A stretch of 64,000 bases of DNA from Syncephalastrum monosporum B8922. Taxonomy: Eukaryota > Mucoromycota > Mucoromycetes > Mucorales > Syncephalastraceae. The position numbers and the translations under genes were made by a program. This document shows positions 11,635 to 23,610 of the stretch, one piece after another (position 1 is the stretch's first letter; each line of letters opens with the position of its first letter). The notes beneath the pieces were generated by a model. It was not told where the DNA came from. It did no database searches and worked only from the letters and a program-made list of their open reading frames with translations. Location of the stretch: contig JNEN01000841.1 of NCBI GenBank assembly GCA_000697355.1, positions 1 through 64,000 on the forward strand, in the 5' to 3' direction.

Positions 11635-12792
11635 ATGACTGAGCGTCCCATGTTCTCTCCTGAGGGTTTCTATGGTATTAAAGAGGTCGATCACTTGAAC
11701 AACCCTCCGCATCAGTATTCGCTATCCCACCTACTTCCAGTGACCAGCGCTATCCCGTCCCCCACGTCCGATGGCCCAGGCTTCAGTAACTTTCCATCGC
11801 CGACCTTGTCCAATGACTCTTTGGAAAGCCTCTCTTCACCATCTGTTGCGACTAGTAACAACTTCTTTTTTGATCCAAATGCGCTTCAAAACCTGCCCAT
11901 ATCCGTGCTTCAGTCTCTTTCAATGTTAAATCAGTACAATGCTCGAGACTCAGCAGCTATGGTGACGCCCAATGCAGAGCTGGACCAATTTGTTCGCTAT
12001 GACAACATGCAAGGTAATTTGACGGACATTGCATGCGGTGACAGTCATAGCATGGGCAACAATATATGCGGCGCTCCGGAGAAGAAACAAAAGACAGGCA
12101 GCGGCAGACCACCACGCCAGCTTGAGTGCTATAACTGCCATGTTACCAAAACGCCTCTCTGGCGCAGGACGCCGGACCGGGTTCACTCTCTCTGTAATGC
12201 CTGTGGGCTGTATTACAAGCAGTATGGAACACACCGCCCGTTACACATCCGGCAGAAGCAGCAGCAGCAGCAGCAGCAGATTCTCGATTCGCCTGAAAAG
12301 AAGTCAATTCCACCTTCCTCTTCACCACCATCGACTCCGCCATTGCTCCCTCCTACGACAGCCAGCGACGCGCCACTTCTTCAGACGCGGGTCGCAGGCG
12401 ATCAACACTGTGCCAACTGTCTCCAAACTAATACACCGTTATGGCGCAAAAACGAGCGAGGTGAATCAGTATGTAACGCGTGCGGTCTGTATGCTAAGCT
12501 GCACCACCGCGACCGACCACCGACGATGCGTAAGCCCAAAGTGCAAAAGCGGCGTCGGGTTACCAATGCGGAACTCAAGATTTCCACGGAGGACGAGCTC
12601 CGGTTCAGAGCTTTGCTCAACCGTATGACGACCGACCATATGCACACTTTTCTCGGCGTCCTTGAGCGTCGATGCGCTATCCTGCGGGCAGTGCTTTTTG
12701 GAGAGGACGAAGAAGTATTTGAGCCCTCTCAGCATCCTATTTCCTTGCAACCAGAAGAACAAGATCATCACAGCAGCAACCAGCAACACTAG
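11635..12792 (+). CDS. GATA-type transcription factor with two zinc fingers
   Basis: Single exon, 385 aa. Finger one (from about residue 165) is CYNC, 18 residues, then CNAC, with the WRR core TPLWRRTPD. Finger two (from about residue 259) is CANC, 17 residues, then CNAC, with [10 protein letters not shown] and a basic tail [10 protein letters not shown] glutamine run (about residues 207-217) and a Pro/Ser-rich linker separate them. The N-terminus is Ser/Pro/Asn-rich, a likely activation or interaction segment. The C-terminal [17 protein letters not shown] helix may mediate dimerisation or cofactor contact. Two fingers occur in vertebrate GATA1-6 and in fungal siderophore repressors, but the Cys-rich segment between fingers of SRE/Fep1 is missing, so an iron role is not supported. 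The target pathway is unknown. It has a TATA box at 11536. Confidence 0.9.
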   Translation: MTERPMFSPEGFYGIKEVDHLNNPPHQYSLSHLLPVTSAIPSPTSDGPGFSNFPSPTLSNDSLESLSSPSVATSNNFFFDPNALQNLPISVLQSLSMLNQYNARDSAAMVTPNAELDQFVRYDNMQGNLTDIACGDSHSMGNNICGAPEKKQKTGSGRPPRQLECYNCHVTKTPLWRRTPDRVHSLCNACGLYYKQYGTHRPLHIRQKQQQQQQQILDSPEKKSIPPSSSPPSTPPLLPPTTASDAPLLQTRVAGDQHCANCLQTNTPLWRKNERGESVCNACGLYAKLHHRDRPPTMRKPKVQKRRRVTNAELKISTEDELRFRALLNRMTTDHMHTFLGVLERRCAILRAVLFGEDEEVFEPSQHPISLQPEEQDHHSSNQQH

Positions 12793-13891
12793 TAACAGTT
12801 CCTCACATCCCAGCGCGCCTATGGCTATACACAATGATATGCGCTAACTTACACCATCACACTGCTTTATCCCATGCACACAACGTTTCCCATCCCGCCT
12901 TACTTCAGGCTACCTCATATCAATCATTGCCTAGATTCCAGCACCATGCAGCCTAGGTTCTAGGTGACTATTTCTCTTCCTTCGATCTTCTTTCTCATCT
13001 CCCCTTTTTTTCATCGTTCATTGTCTGTACACCCGCCTCCTCTCTTTCATTGTTAATATTTTTCGACATCTCGCTTTATTCTTTTTTATTTTTTGTTGAT
13101 AAAGAGCTCCCAACTGTTTATATATGAAATCCAAGAAGCCTGAATAATTTGCAAACGGACACCTACATGCATTCTTTTACGCCCACACCCTATCCAATTA
13201 CAATAAAATGAGAAGCCTATTTTGAAGCCAAGTAATAAGTATATTAACAGGTTACGAGGATTCGACCCAGACCTTTGGCGCACTTACGTAATGGCCATTT
13301 GAAACGAGCTCTGCTATCTCCCTTGAATAGGTCGCCTTACGTATTTAGTGTGAAACTGTGGTTATGACTGAAAGAAATACTAAAATAAACCGCACCATGT
13401 GGCTGCATTCTCCGTTTCCGTCTGAAACACAGAGTCTGATAGAAGTCCTTGTATGCAAAAAAGAAGTGTAGAATATTCTATCAAGAAGACCATTCTTTAT
13501 GTTCGGATGGATATGCTATTGTCTGTCAGCCTATGGTATAGCATCTGATATGTGGTGGCTATGTAAGTTTGATATGTACTTGTAATCATTCCTCACAACT
13601 CCATTTATTCACATTTCTTCATATAGATGTTTTCCATGTCTTCGCTGCTACGTACGTGAATGGTCAAGCGCACGCTGGCAATGTTGAATAACGAATGCTC
13701 ACTGTATAAACAAATGTGTAACTGCACCAAAAAAAAAAAAAAAAAAAAAAAAAAGGACTAAACAGAATCGTCTAGATATTTCCATTGTTTAGACCTGGAG
13801 TAGTAAGAACTAAATATCATAAACATTTGCTGTAAGAGCGATTTACAGGGATATAAGCTACCCTTAATATTTTTTACAGGAGTCATAGGTT
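12793..13891. other. intergenic between convergent GATA-factor and PMA1 genes
   Basis: Pyrimidine-rich 3' flank after the GATA gene, then AT-rich DNA and an A run at about 13730-13754. A stretch near 13236-13330 (minus strand) loosely resembles tRNA A and B boxes but does not fold. No gene was seen. Confidence 0.5.
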
Positions 13892-16800
13892 TTACTGCTG
13901 CAGGACTTGACCAGCGTGGTTGGCTTGGGCAGAGGAGAAGCGGCGCATCTCCTTCTTGTCCATGCTCATCTTCTTGTTCATGCCCAGCAGACGTTTGCCA
14001 AAGTTGCGGGGCTGCTCCATGGACTTGAGCGAGCGGGTGCGGTTGGCGTAGTAACGGGCAGAGGAAGTACCCGAGACAGCAGAAGCTCGACGGCTCTGGC
14101 CACCGGCCATGGGGGTCTTGGACTCGGCGAGAGTGTTCTTGGGCGTGAAAACGTACTGGAGAGCGAACTTGAGGAAGTCCATCGGCAAGAACCAGATGAT
14201 GTTCCAGATCCAGACGATACCAGCCCAGTCCCAGCCACAGCCACGCATGTTGGTGAAGCCCCAGTCGGCATACACGGCAATGAAGGTAGCGACCAATTGG
14301 GCAACAACAAAAGCGCACATCAGATATACGGAAGGACGCTCCATGAAAAACCATGAGCGCGAGCGGGTGATGAAAATCAGAGCCTGCGAGATGGTGGACA
14401 CCTGCAAATAGATGATCGAGTGATAGATGTGGTCGTTAACATCCTCGGGAAGCTCGACGCCGAATTTGTCATGGAAAAAGGTAGTATGGAAGCACACGGC
14501 GGCAAAACCAAGGGTGGAAGCTAGAATTAAACATGTAAATACTGTGTTTTTTTTTTTTTTTTGAAAAATAAACAAAAGCCAAAACTTACCAGCCTGGTAA
14601 AGACCGTAGAAGATGGCGAACGAGAAGATTTCTCTCAAGTTCCACTGGTCGGGGTAGGGCGAAGGCTTGACACGGTCAGTTGAGATGGTCATGATAGTGC
14701 CATCATTGAGGACTGCGATAATCAGGACAGGGAAAGGAGGGAAGTCGTGCTTGAAGGCAAAGCAAAGGATAGCGAAACCGACGACAACACGAATGGTGAT
14801 AGAGCAGGCATAGATGGCGTAGTTGCGCATACGCTGGAAAATCTGGCGGGAGCCAATCATGGCTTCAACAATGACAGAGAGACCAGGCTCGGTCAAGACA
14901 ATGTCGGCAGCGGAACGGGCAGCATCAGAGGCATCAGCAACAGCAACACCAACGTTAGCCTTGGATAGAGCAGGAGCATCGTTGACACCATCACCAGTCA
15001 TGGCAGTCATGTGACCAAGAGCCTGAAGACGCTCGACAATCTCATACTTGTGCTCGGGGTACACACCAGCAAAGCCATCAGCCTGGAGGACCATATCATC
15101 AACTGAAGTGTAACCAGAGCCAGGGGGAGGACCATCCTTGAGAGTCTTTGAGAGGAACATGTTGTCGCCCATACCAAGACGACGACCAGTCTCCTTGCCG
15201 ATAGCAAGCTGATCACCAGTGATCATCTTGACCTGAACACCGAGGGCAATAGCACGATCAATGGTTTCCTTCGTGTCAGAGCGTGGGGGATCGTAGATCG
15301 GGAGAAGGCCAACGAGACGGAAGCCAAGACCTTCACCTTCGACTTCACCAGAGGGAACTTCATCAATAGCAACGGCGAGGGCACGGAGACCTCGGCGGGC
15401 GAACTCGTCGACGTCGTCATTAAGTGCCTTAATCTGGGCCTCGTCCTTGTCGCGGGTACAAAGATCCAGGATGGTGTGGGACATACCCTTAGTGACACGG
15501 TAGACCTTGCCATCATCTAGGCGCTTATAAGTAATCTCGGTACGCTTGATGACAGGGTTGAAAGGCTTGAATTCGAGCTCTTCGATGCCATCACGGGCAA
15601 GCTTGGGATCAGGCAAAGAGTTGACAATGCAGAAATCAATAGCATCCTGGTTCTCGGTACGCGAAGCAAATGCAGAGAACTGGATAACCTCGTCACCGGT
15701 GATCTCAGAGTAGGTCTTGATAGTGGGCTTGTCAACAATGAGTTTGTTGAGGGTCAAAGTACCAGTCTTGTCGGAGCAAAGAATGGTCACAGCTGCCATT
15801 TCCTCAATGGCAGTGATACGCGTGACGATGGCCTTGTGTTCAGCAAGCTGCTTAGCACCGATAGCGAGCGTAACGGACAGGACAGTAGGCCTATTAACAA
15901 AAACGGTTAGAAGATTCATTTAGCTAGACAAATGAATCGGACTTACATGGCGATAGGGATACCACCAATCAGCAAAACCAAGAGGTTGTCGATACCACGA
16001 CGGTAGCTGTAGCGGAAAGCAGCATACATGACAAGGATTTCGATGACAACGAAAATACCGATAGAAACAAGGCAAAAGTTACCAATCTTGGCAAGAATGG
16101 TCTGCAAATGACCGATATCGTCACCAGCGTCACCGACCAGCTTAGCAGCACGACCGAAGAAGGTGTTCAGACCAGTGCCAATGACGATGGCCTCAGCTTC
16201 ACCCTGCTTGACAGTGGAGCCAGAGAATATTTCATCACCAGCTTCCTTGCCAACAGGAAGTGATTCACCAGTAAGAGCTGCTTGATCGATGGAAACTTGA
16301 CCGTGGGCCTAAACAAATAAATTTAGTATGTGAAAATATTGTGAATATGTTCCATGTATTGCTCTGGATCAAGGCAACACAAACAAGCAAATATGAGCTA
16401 CTTACAGTAAGCAGACGACCGTCAGCGGGCACGACATCACCGAGCTTGATAGAGATGACGTCGCCAGGCACGAGTTCGGCAGCCTCCATCGTCTTCCATT
16501 CACCGTTACGGCGGACCTTGCACTCAGGAGCGAGCGATTCCATGAGTGCCTTGACGGCGTTGCCGGCTTGTCGCTCTTCGTAGAAACCGATCAAGGAGTT
16601 GGCGAGTAGAAGCAGGACGATACCGATGAAATCGGGGTAGTCCGGGGGCTTGCCTTCACCGTTGGCGAGGGCAATAGAGACGATGGCAGCAGCTTCCATG
16701 ACCCACGATAAAGGGTTCCACATGAAGCTCAAGAATTGAAGAAAGGCGTTGACTTCCTTTTGCTCAAGTTTGTTGGGGCCAAACTTTTCGATACGGCTGG

Positions 16801-17070
16801 CAGCTTCCTCACTGGACAAGCCTTCCTTGCTTGTTCTTTTATGTAGAAAATTATTAGAATCCAGACAGATCAGACAAATTTCGCCTATCATTAAATTTGA
16901 TGCAACACATACTGAAGGACCTGTAGAACGTCGGCCGCATCCATGGTGGACAGATCATACTTGTCCTTGTCGTAGAGCTCCTCGACGGTTAGGGAAGTGA
17001 CATTGCCGTTGATTTCGGACTTGACGGGGACGTCGTCGATGACCTCGGCTGTTTCCGTTTTCTCGGTCAT
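13892..17070 (-). CDS. PMA1: plasma-membrane H+-ATPase (P-type IIIA)
   Basis: Five exons: 17070-16913, 16835-16406, 16308-15947, 15890-14590 and 14520-13892; 959 aa. P-type ATPase landmarks run in order: the actuator loop with DQAALTGES, the P-loop CSDKTGTLT (phosphorylated Asp near residue 357), [19 protein letters not shown], the hinge [12 protein letters not shown], and about ten membrane helices. The pump uses ATP to expel protons and builds the gradient that drives nutrient uptake. The C-terminus is a basic Ser/Arg-rich tail ending in LQQ, where fungal pumps are autoinhibited and phosphorylated. GCC/GTC/AAG-rich codon use fits a highly expressed gene. The intron 14589-14521 carries a T/A-homopolymer of about 15 nt. 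Convergent neighbour: GATA factor. Confidence 0.97.
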
Positions 17071-19049
17071 GGAAAGGGAGAGGAGGGAAAGGAAAGAAAG
17101 AGCGAAAGAGACGTACGGGAGGAGAGAAAGAAATAGCGGTCCTACCGGGGCTGGGGGGAAAAGAAGGATTTAAAAGAATGGATTGAGGTTGGTCGAAAAG
17201 AACGAAAAAAAAAAAGGGGGCCGGTGGGGCGAGGCACTTTAAATAAGTGCAAGTAGGGGCGGGTCTCAACTTTTCCTGATCGCTCGCTTAAAGCGGCAGG
17301 TGCTGCATGCTGCCTTCCAAGCGCCGATGCAAAAACTGCTTTCACCTTGGGGAAACATACCACGGGGCTGACGAAATCACTAGCCTGCAAAGGCATCCTC
17401 TGTCCATATTTGTACAATTTCGCGCTGTCGATCTTCACTTGGCCTGCTTTAAAAATCCCGCTTTCAGTGAAACATATCGCCACATAGACTTGGTGTTGAA
17501 GATAAACACCAAAGATGAGCGTTCATATGTGTAGAGGAAATACTGAAATATGTTATTTCCTCTGTTTCTGTCACAAGGAGTCAAGTGATCGCGATGTAAA
17601 GCTTTGCCTCGCCTCCCTGCATATCTTGCATGTTACCCGAACTAATTTTTCTCTTTTTCTATTTTACATCGCCATGTAAGCCTTACTGCTGGCGGTATAC
17701 TTTTACTTTTTTCGGTGCTTGATCCGTCTGCACATTTTACATCCACATACCACACGGTTATATTCCATTCGACCGTATGTGAGCTGGAAGATATGCCCAG
17801 GACGTGTGGGCTCATATGACATGAGCCCGTTACCATTTCTACGATAGTAAACATCCCGGTGAAATTTCCCGGTTTTCTTTTAATGTATCATGCCCCTTTA
17901 ATTGGCATCTTTTCGCGTCTTATCAGCTCGAGTTTAATTTTCTGGATCATGATGCTCCCCCTTTTTCGATTCTTCCCATCAATCCCATCCATCCAAATGA
18001 ACTAAAACATCAAGCTGATTACGCCACATTGGTTTTCTCTTTTGTTTATGATAGAGACTTACTCAGGACAGGTAATAATTTAGTATGTCTTCGTGGCTGA
18101 TTCATTTCATTGCATGCAGACAGGCGCATACTGGATGACTGCGCATATGCAACTTACACTATTGTCTCGTGCACAGTCTTTGTCAATAGACAAGGTATGT
18201 TAATTACTACTCTAATCCTTTCTTGTATCCATGCATCATGACCTTCTGGACAACAATGACAACCGCATTCATAAGGTACATATGGTAACACCTTATACAT
18301 CGCTACAGAGAGGTCAAATTTTGCATACATTATGTGATTGGCCAGATCTCAGGCGACACAACACCACAATAGATCCCTTTTTTTTTCCCCACTTTAGAGA
18401 AAGATAAAAAAAAATGCCTCACCGCACTGGTCCCAGCTTGGATGACAAAATACGTGCTTCTTTTCGATGATTTAGGGTTAATGATTAATGCAACCCGTGC
18501 GAATCAGCCTCGTTTGAATTTTTCAAATTCCATCGCAGGTATTGATTAGTAGATGATAAATAATGATATGAAAAAAATCACTTCTGCTTGACGGACACAG
18601 TGTACGTAGGCATATGAAACATCTTCACATGAACAAAAAGATTGTACTTTCCTCCAGCGACGACTGTGAATTCTTCGATTTCCATCATACGAGAAATAGA
18701 GCCGGCTGGCTTATACATGTGTTTACACTCCCAATTATCCCTCCTTGTTGCTGGTTGTATTGTCGTTGGTAGCTTTCAGCTCATCACTATAGACGATAAT
18801 ACTACACAAGAAGCCAAAGGCCAAACATTTGGTCCAATAACTCTTACTCGCCTCTCCTGTGATATTACATAAACCAAATTTTCGATACTCTTATCGTGTG
18901 TATCCTATCCCACTTCCATTCAGATATACTGTATAGCGATCTTCCTCGTAAGTCAAGAAATCCTTTACTACCAGAATGCTAAGGGCAGCCGAAGTCCTCA
19001 CATAAGAACATAGATTTGAAGATTTCACCGAATATTATTTCTCGTTGAT
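17071..19049. other. PMA1 upstream region and gene-poor DNA
   Basis: The PMA1 promoter side has a CT/GA-rich leader (17080-17215) and a TTTAAA element near 17238. Further out the DNA is AT-rich. On the minus strand 18578-18718 is a 46-codon frame starting MYKPAGSIS that looks more protein-like than chance, with further open pieces up to about 19000 in other frames. I recognise no family and call no gene. Confidence 0.4.
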
Positions 19050-19720
19050 ATCTGTACGCAAAAAGACCGCGAGAAGTGAACGAGGACGTCAAACAGAGCG
19101 GGCGTTCCGACCAATTCTTCGCACGGGCGTTGCGGACCGGATACATGCAGTCGTCGCTCCGATCGTTCTACAACGCGTTTGTCGTGAAAAGGAAGTCGTG
19201 GGACGTGTCGCGCTCCATCCGGTCAGCTCTCGACCGCCTCCTCAATTCTGTACTCCCAGTCACCAGCAAAGCAGGTCAAAAGCGTCTGCTTGGTTGGCAC
19301 GGACAACTTTACCCACAATAAAGACAGACAGTCGTCCGTGAATTCCTGTTTGATGGATGATCCGGTAAGAAAGTTTAAAGAAACTGGCACACCCTCGTCT
19401 ATGTAGACGAGTGCCCTATTAGACAGGCGTGCCCCAGGTGCATACAGAAGGGAGAGTTTACGAAACCGGATTACATGGCAAGAACTGGGTAGGATGAAAA
19501 GCAAACACTACATGCCAAACACTTCCCGTCATGCCAATCTTGCTCCCACCGCGACGACATGGCTGCCCGTAGCATTGCACATATTCTGAGAAGTATGGTC
19601 ACATACGGGCAGCGCCCTACCCCATTTATATCGCCAGTAAAGACCCTCAAGGTGACGCTAATAAGGATTCGATCGGCCTCGCAAAGTCCATTGTCCATCA
19701 ACCGCACTTCTAGGTAGCTC
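19050..19720 (+). pseudogene. decayed Fanzor (eukaryotic TnpB-like, OMEGA) nuclease remnant
   Basis: A run of plus-strand frames joins only if frameshifts and a stop are ignored. Frame one (19049-19318) has FFARALRTGYMQSS, a basic KRKSWD helix and a segment like the RuvC region before the catalytic core. Then come a frameshifted piece (about 19309-19390) and a third piece from about 19400 with LVYVDE, CPRC, one stop (19478-19480), then CQSC and SHRDDMAARSIAHIL. The order of an Asp-Glu strand, a CPxC/CxxC zinc ribbon and RDxxAA is the C-terminal signature of TnpB/Fanzor, with the RD aspartate being the third RuvC catalytic residue. The frameshifts, the stop and the lack of a full N-terminus argue for a dead copy. 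No terminal repeats or guide-RNA end could be delimited by eye. The zinc ribbon is clear; the family assignment is inference. Confidence 0.6.
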
Positions 19721-22328
19721 CCGAGGAAAGAGCTGCGTACAGCTTTGAAACTTGTTGTACATAAAATGTGTTACATTTAATCACTTATCCTTGACCATCT
19801 CTAGAGTATGTGCCCAAGGCATACTATCTTTGAGAAAGAAGCAATGCATCGGCGGTGTTGCATGCGGCAAAGAAGCGAAAGTCAAGCACGCTTTGATTTG
19901 TCCTCGTCCGGACCCGAGGGCAAGGGCGAGGGCGAGATACCACATTATACTTTGAAAGCAAAGTTTCCAAATGCATCAACTATGGTCGTCTCTGAAACCA
20001 TTGGTTCATCTAACAGTCAGCTACTTGCTAATTTCTTTCCTCGCATGGATGACTGATCTACTTTATTATCTTCTTGTCTTTAAGAGATTATGTGCCTTGT
20101 ATACTCTCAACTTCATTCACCAGCATATGTGAAGCTTATCGGCGCGACAGCCTTTGTTTTAAAGAGAGATAGAGAAAGAAAAGAAAGAAGGGAACTAGAG
20201 GACACCTGAAAGAGAGTATTTCACTTGTATGCTTTATATGATGGATGTGTGGGTATCAGGATTCCTATGACGTTCCATGTATACCACTGTATGTAAAAGG
20301 AGATAATGATACTCTTCATGCATAGCTATCAAGTAATTATATATTCCGTTGATGTTCTTGCGCAAAATAGAAGTATTTATACGCATTACCCACTATACCA
20401 ATATGCCCGTATATAACCAAGTACGGATCGCGGCATATGAAGTGAGACCTGAAAAGTATGTATAAAAGTAGACCTTAATAGCCAAGTGGCACAAGTTTAC
20501 AAGTTCGCAAGCTCAGAACACATAACTGTCACTTTTGCTCTTTTGCCTTTATATATTTGTTCATCTTTTCTACCCTTTGTACAACACACTACCTCGTTGA
20601 AGTTGATGGGCTACCGCCCCAAATACCCCTCTTTCGCGGCACTGACCAGTCGAGATATAATGTTCATGATGTTCGGCAATACTCAAAGTATAATAAGGTT
20701 TCTCATATAGGCGCGCTTTATCCTGTAACTGACTATAGGTCTTGCTAAGGAGGGTATAGGACAGCAGGTGCGAAAAAAATGAGAAATAAATAAATTAAAA
20801 TAGAAGACACAAAACTAGGCTTTGCTTCTCTCCCTGACAATCTCCAGTCGCGTTCCTTTTCTTATAGTATATGTACATATGCTGTCCCTAGTTATCACTT
20901 CTATTAATTTAGTGTCAGAATAATACAATCTTTCATTGATTGTGAAGTGAGTGAAAACCTATGCGCCTTTTCGCGTCTGAGCTAAGTAGATGATATTCCT
21001 TTGGGATTGGTTTGACCGCTCTCTCCTTTGTATATATATGTGTATATTATTTCTACGTACATCCCAAGCTCAACGTTGATTGCGTGTCAAGTTGTCTGGA
21101 CTTTCTAGCTTTTACAATGCCAGTGGCTAGGATTATTGTATTAGGACTGTAATAAGGAAGTTAGCGGACTTTACAGTTTCATTATACATGTTATAATTTA
21201 CAGGTATCGCTATCATTGACCAAACGTCAATCTAGTCTCTTGGACCTTATTCTTTTTCCATCGGCTCTCATAATTAAACAGATTATTATTCTAGCATTCT
21301 AATAGGTACAGCCATATATGATGAGATCCTTGCGAATTACGGGAAGGAGTGCGCCGATACACGAACTTCTTTTTAGGTAGAATGCCCTTTTTGCGGAAAT
21401 GGTTTTGAGGTTTCATTTAAGGACTAGAGTCGCCGTTCATAAAAACTTCATGTATTTCATTAGTATAAAAAAGGAGAGCCTTGCGGTAAACTTGGAACTT
21501 CGTATGATCATGATATTCATGCCATGTATCCATTTGAACGGCGTGGTAGAATCGCCGTGGGGGGCGGCGGGTGTCCTACAAACTCTTTTTTGATCTCGGC
21601 ACCAAACACGAAAAAAAAAAAAAAAGTTACCAGATCAACATGGCCTCAACTTTTGGATCTGGATGAGGCTGAACCTTGTTACTCAGGATCATGCTATACG
21701 TAGGCACCACAACAACAGATGCTAAATATAATAGGTTGATTTCCGTATTTATCATGTTCTTAATGTGACCAATGTCATCAGATTGTAGCCTTTGGCCTAT
21801 TCGAATGTAAGTACGTAGCTATTAGACGCCTCGTCGTATCATTGGGAAGCAGTAAATCATGTGCCAGACAACAGCATACTTGCATAACCGAAATGGCTTA
21901 CCTCGCAACAAAAAAAAAAAAAAAGAAAAGAAGCCCCTGCAGTACATGACTTCGTCATGACATCAATCATCTCGTTGACTAGATAAGTGCATATCAAATT
22001 TGAAGACATCAGAGAGCAATGGTGATTTTGCTGAGCACGTTTCGTTCTACGCTCACATGCTTAGAGATAGAAGTAAGAGGATAATTTTTTGTTTTTTGGA
22101 ACTCATGTGAGTAAAACATTGTGGCGACGGCACAGGGAAAAGATTGATACCGCGGGAATTTCGTGCCGAATGGCCGCATGCCAGATACGATCACCCAGTG
22201 AGAAAGTCGCACCCTCCCGTCCAAATATAAAGTTCTTCGTATTTCAACAGCTCTATTCTTCCTCTCATACACTTCTTTCTCTTTTATCTACTTCTATTCG
22301 ATAGGATAATCAACCCTCTCATTTAATC
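19721..22328. other. gene-poor AT-rich region
   Basis: No gene is recognised over 2.6 kb. Weak frames around 20480-20750 lack domain signal, although two frames there are both open for over 60 codons. A-runs lie at about 21611-21625 and 21910-21925. Near 22220-22232 the motif ccaaatataaag is a plausible TATA element for the gene starting at 22329. Confidence 0.45.
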
Positions 22329-22747
22329 ATGTTCCCGTCAGTAGAAGTTGCGCACACCGCCCGTGCTTCCTACCGTCGCTTGGCACTTCACCCAGTATCC
22401 TTCCTCCATCATCAGCAAGGCTGCGCTGTGGCCTATCCTATGGCCTGCTTGCAGCGCCAGAGTCATACTTACACTACCCAAGTGAAAAACCAAGATATGC
22501 CCAAGAACGAGACTTCGCGCTACCTTGACCGCCTCAAAGACGATGAAATTGCTTTTCAAAACGTACCTGAGTATGTCCACGGTGATTTCTGGAAGACAGA
22601 GCCTGGCAAAGGTCTTCAGTATGATCACGCAGACAACAGCAGAGTAAGTCCTACACCATTGTCTTCTTTCTGTTTTCCATGCAACAGTTCATTCTAACGG
22701 CTTAATTTCCTTTTTGGTAGGTAAACGAGAAGATTATCACGACATAA
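22329..22747 (+). CDS. small protein of unknown function, possibly mitochondrial
   Basis: Two exons, 22329-22643 and 22721-22747 (intron gtaagt...ttggtag), giving 113 aa. The first 55 residues are Arg/His/Ser/Ala-rich and poor in acidic residues, resembling a mitochondrial presequence. The rest is charged and soluble, with DRLKDDEIAFQNVPEYVHGDFW as the most structured-looking part, ending NEKIITT. I recognise no family. A TATA-like element about 100 bp upstream, a short pyrimidine-rich leader and clean splice sites support a real gene. Confidence 0.65.
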
Positions 22748-23244
22748 ATATAACCGTTAATCTATCGTCCTATGAGACATCCGGGCAAACATACTAAAGT
22801 AACACTATCTGTGATTCAACAACTCCCTCCCCATATCTTATGAACATTCAAGTAAACAATAAAACAGTGTACATATGACAATAAGCTGTATGATAAAAGT
22901 ACGAGGAACATGAAAATCAGCCATGAAAAGGGGACACAATCTGACAGCAAAGAAGCAGCAGCTGATAGCACATGTAATCCCGAGCCGAGACCACATGCAA
23001 CTGTTGTGTTTCAAAAAAGCATTATTGTGTCATGCGATTTTGTGGAACTCTTTTGAATATTCCTCGAATTAAAAAGACACAAATATACAAAACAGAAAAT
23101 AATGGATCATGTATACCGGAACAGTAGTATGTATATACTTCATTCCTTTTTTTTTTTTTTTTTCTTTTCCCTTCCGCGGATATAAAAGAAGAAAAGGAAG
23201 ATATCAAGTAGAAATTCACAAAGGAATTTACTCACTTTCTCAAA
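22748..23244. other. intergenic, nothing recognised
   Basis: AT-rich 3' flank of the small gene, including a T run at about 23147-23163. It extends to the tRNA-Thr gene with no coding signal. Confidence 0.5.
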
Positions 23245-23317
23245 TGCCTCCATCCAGAATCGAACTGGAGACCTTCCGCTTACTAGGCGGACGCTCTGCC
23301 AGCTGAGCCATAGAGGC
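23245..23317 (-). tRNA. tRNA-Thr (AGT anticodon), no intron
   Basis: A 73-nt cloverleaf on the minus strand. The acceptor stem GCCTCTA pairs with TGGAGGC, the D stem is GCTC/GAGC, and the anticodon stem TCCGC/GCGGA is perfect with loop CTAGTAA, giving AGT (read as IGU, Thr). The variable loop is AGGTC, the T arm TCCAG-TTCGATT-CTGGA, and the discriminator A. A short A/T-rich flank downstream may serve as the Pol III terminator. Confidence 0.95.
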
Positions 23318-23481
23318 CTTCACTTTTTTGGGAGAATTTTAATTAAAGGGCATACTATAAAATTGCGCTTACGTCAGCGTCAAAAATAGATTAATTTTTT
23401 TTGGAACACCAAAAATTTTTTCTTTTTTTTAACATCCACACATTTCTACATATGCTGATGTGTAATAAGATTGATAGTAGC

Positions 23482-23610
23482 TATTGAACCGAATCAAAAA
23501 CTTAAATACGAAAATATGGCGTAGCTCGCGAATGAGCCCATCCGCCTTCGGCTCCGTGTCATCACAGCTACGCCATATTTTCGTATTTAAGTTTTTGATT
23601 CGGTTCAATA
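23482..23610. repeat. perfect 45-bp inverted repeat with 39-nt loop (MITE-like palindrome)
   Basis: Positions 23482-23526 are the exact reverse complement of 23566-23610, with no mismatch over 45 bp. The spacer 23527-23565 carries a nested 5-bp hairpin (GAGCC/GGCTC). Both outer ends are TA followed by TTGAACC inward, so a TA target duplication of the Tc1/mariner type is possible. No coding capacity. A perfect palindrome of this size is rarely stable, so recent insertion is likely. It lies about 165 bp from tRNA-Thr. Confidence 0.85.

Noticed and set aside
11635..12792. Assignment of the two-finger GATA protein as an iron (SRE/Fep1) repressor
   Set aside because: The four-cysteine region expected between the fingers is absent, so only the general family is supported.
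13236..13330. tRNA-like A and B box look-alikes on the minus strand
   Set aside because: The T-stem does not pair and no acceptor stem closes, so it is not a tRNA gene; at most an old tRNA-derived relic.
13907..14411. Plus-strand frames opposite PMA1
   Set aside because: Antisense of a strongly codon-biased gene; no domain of their own.
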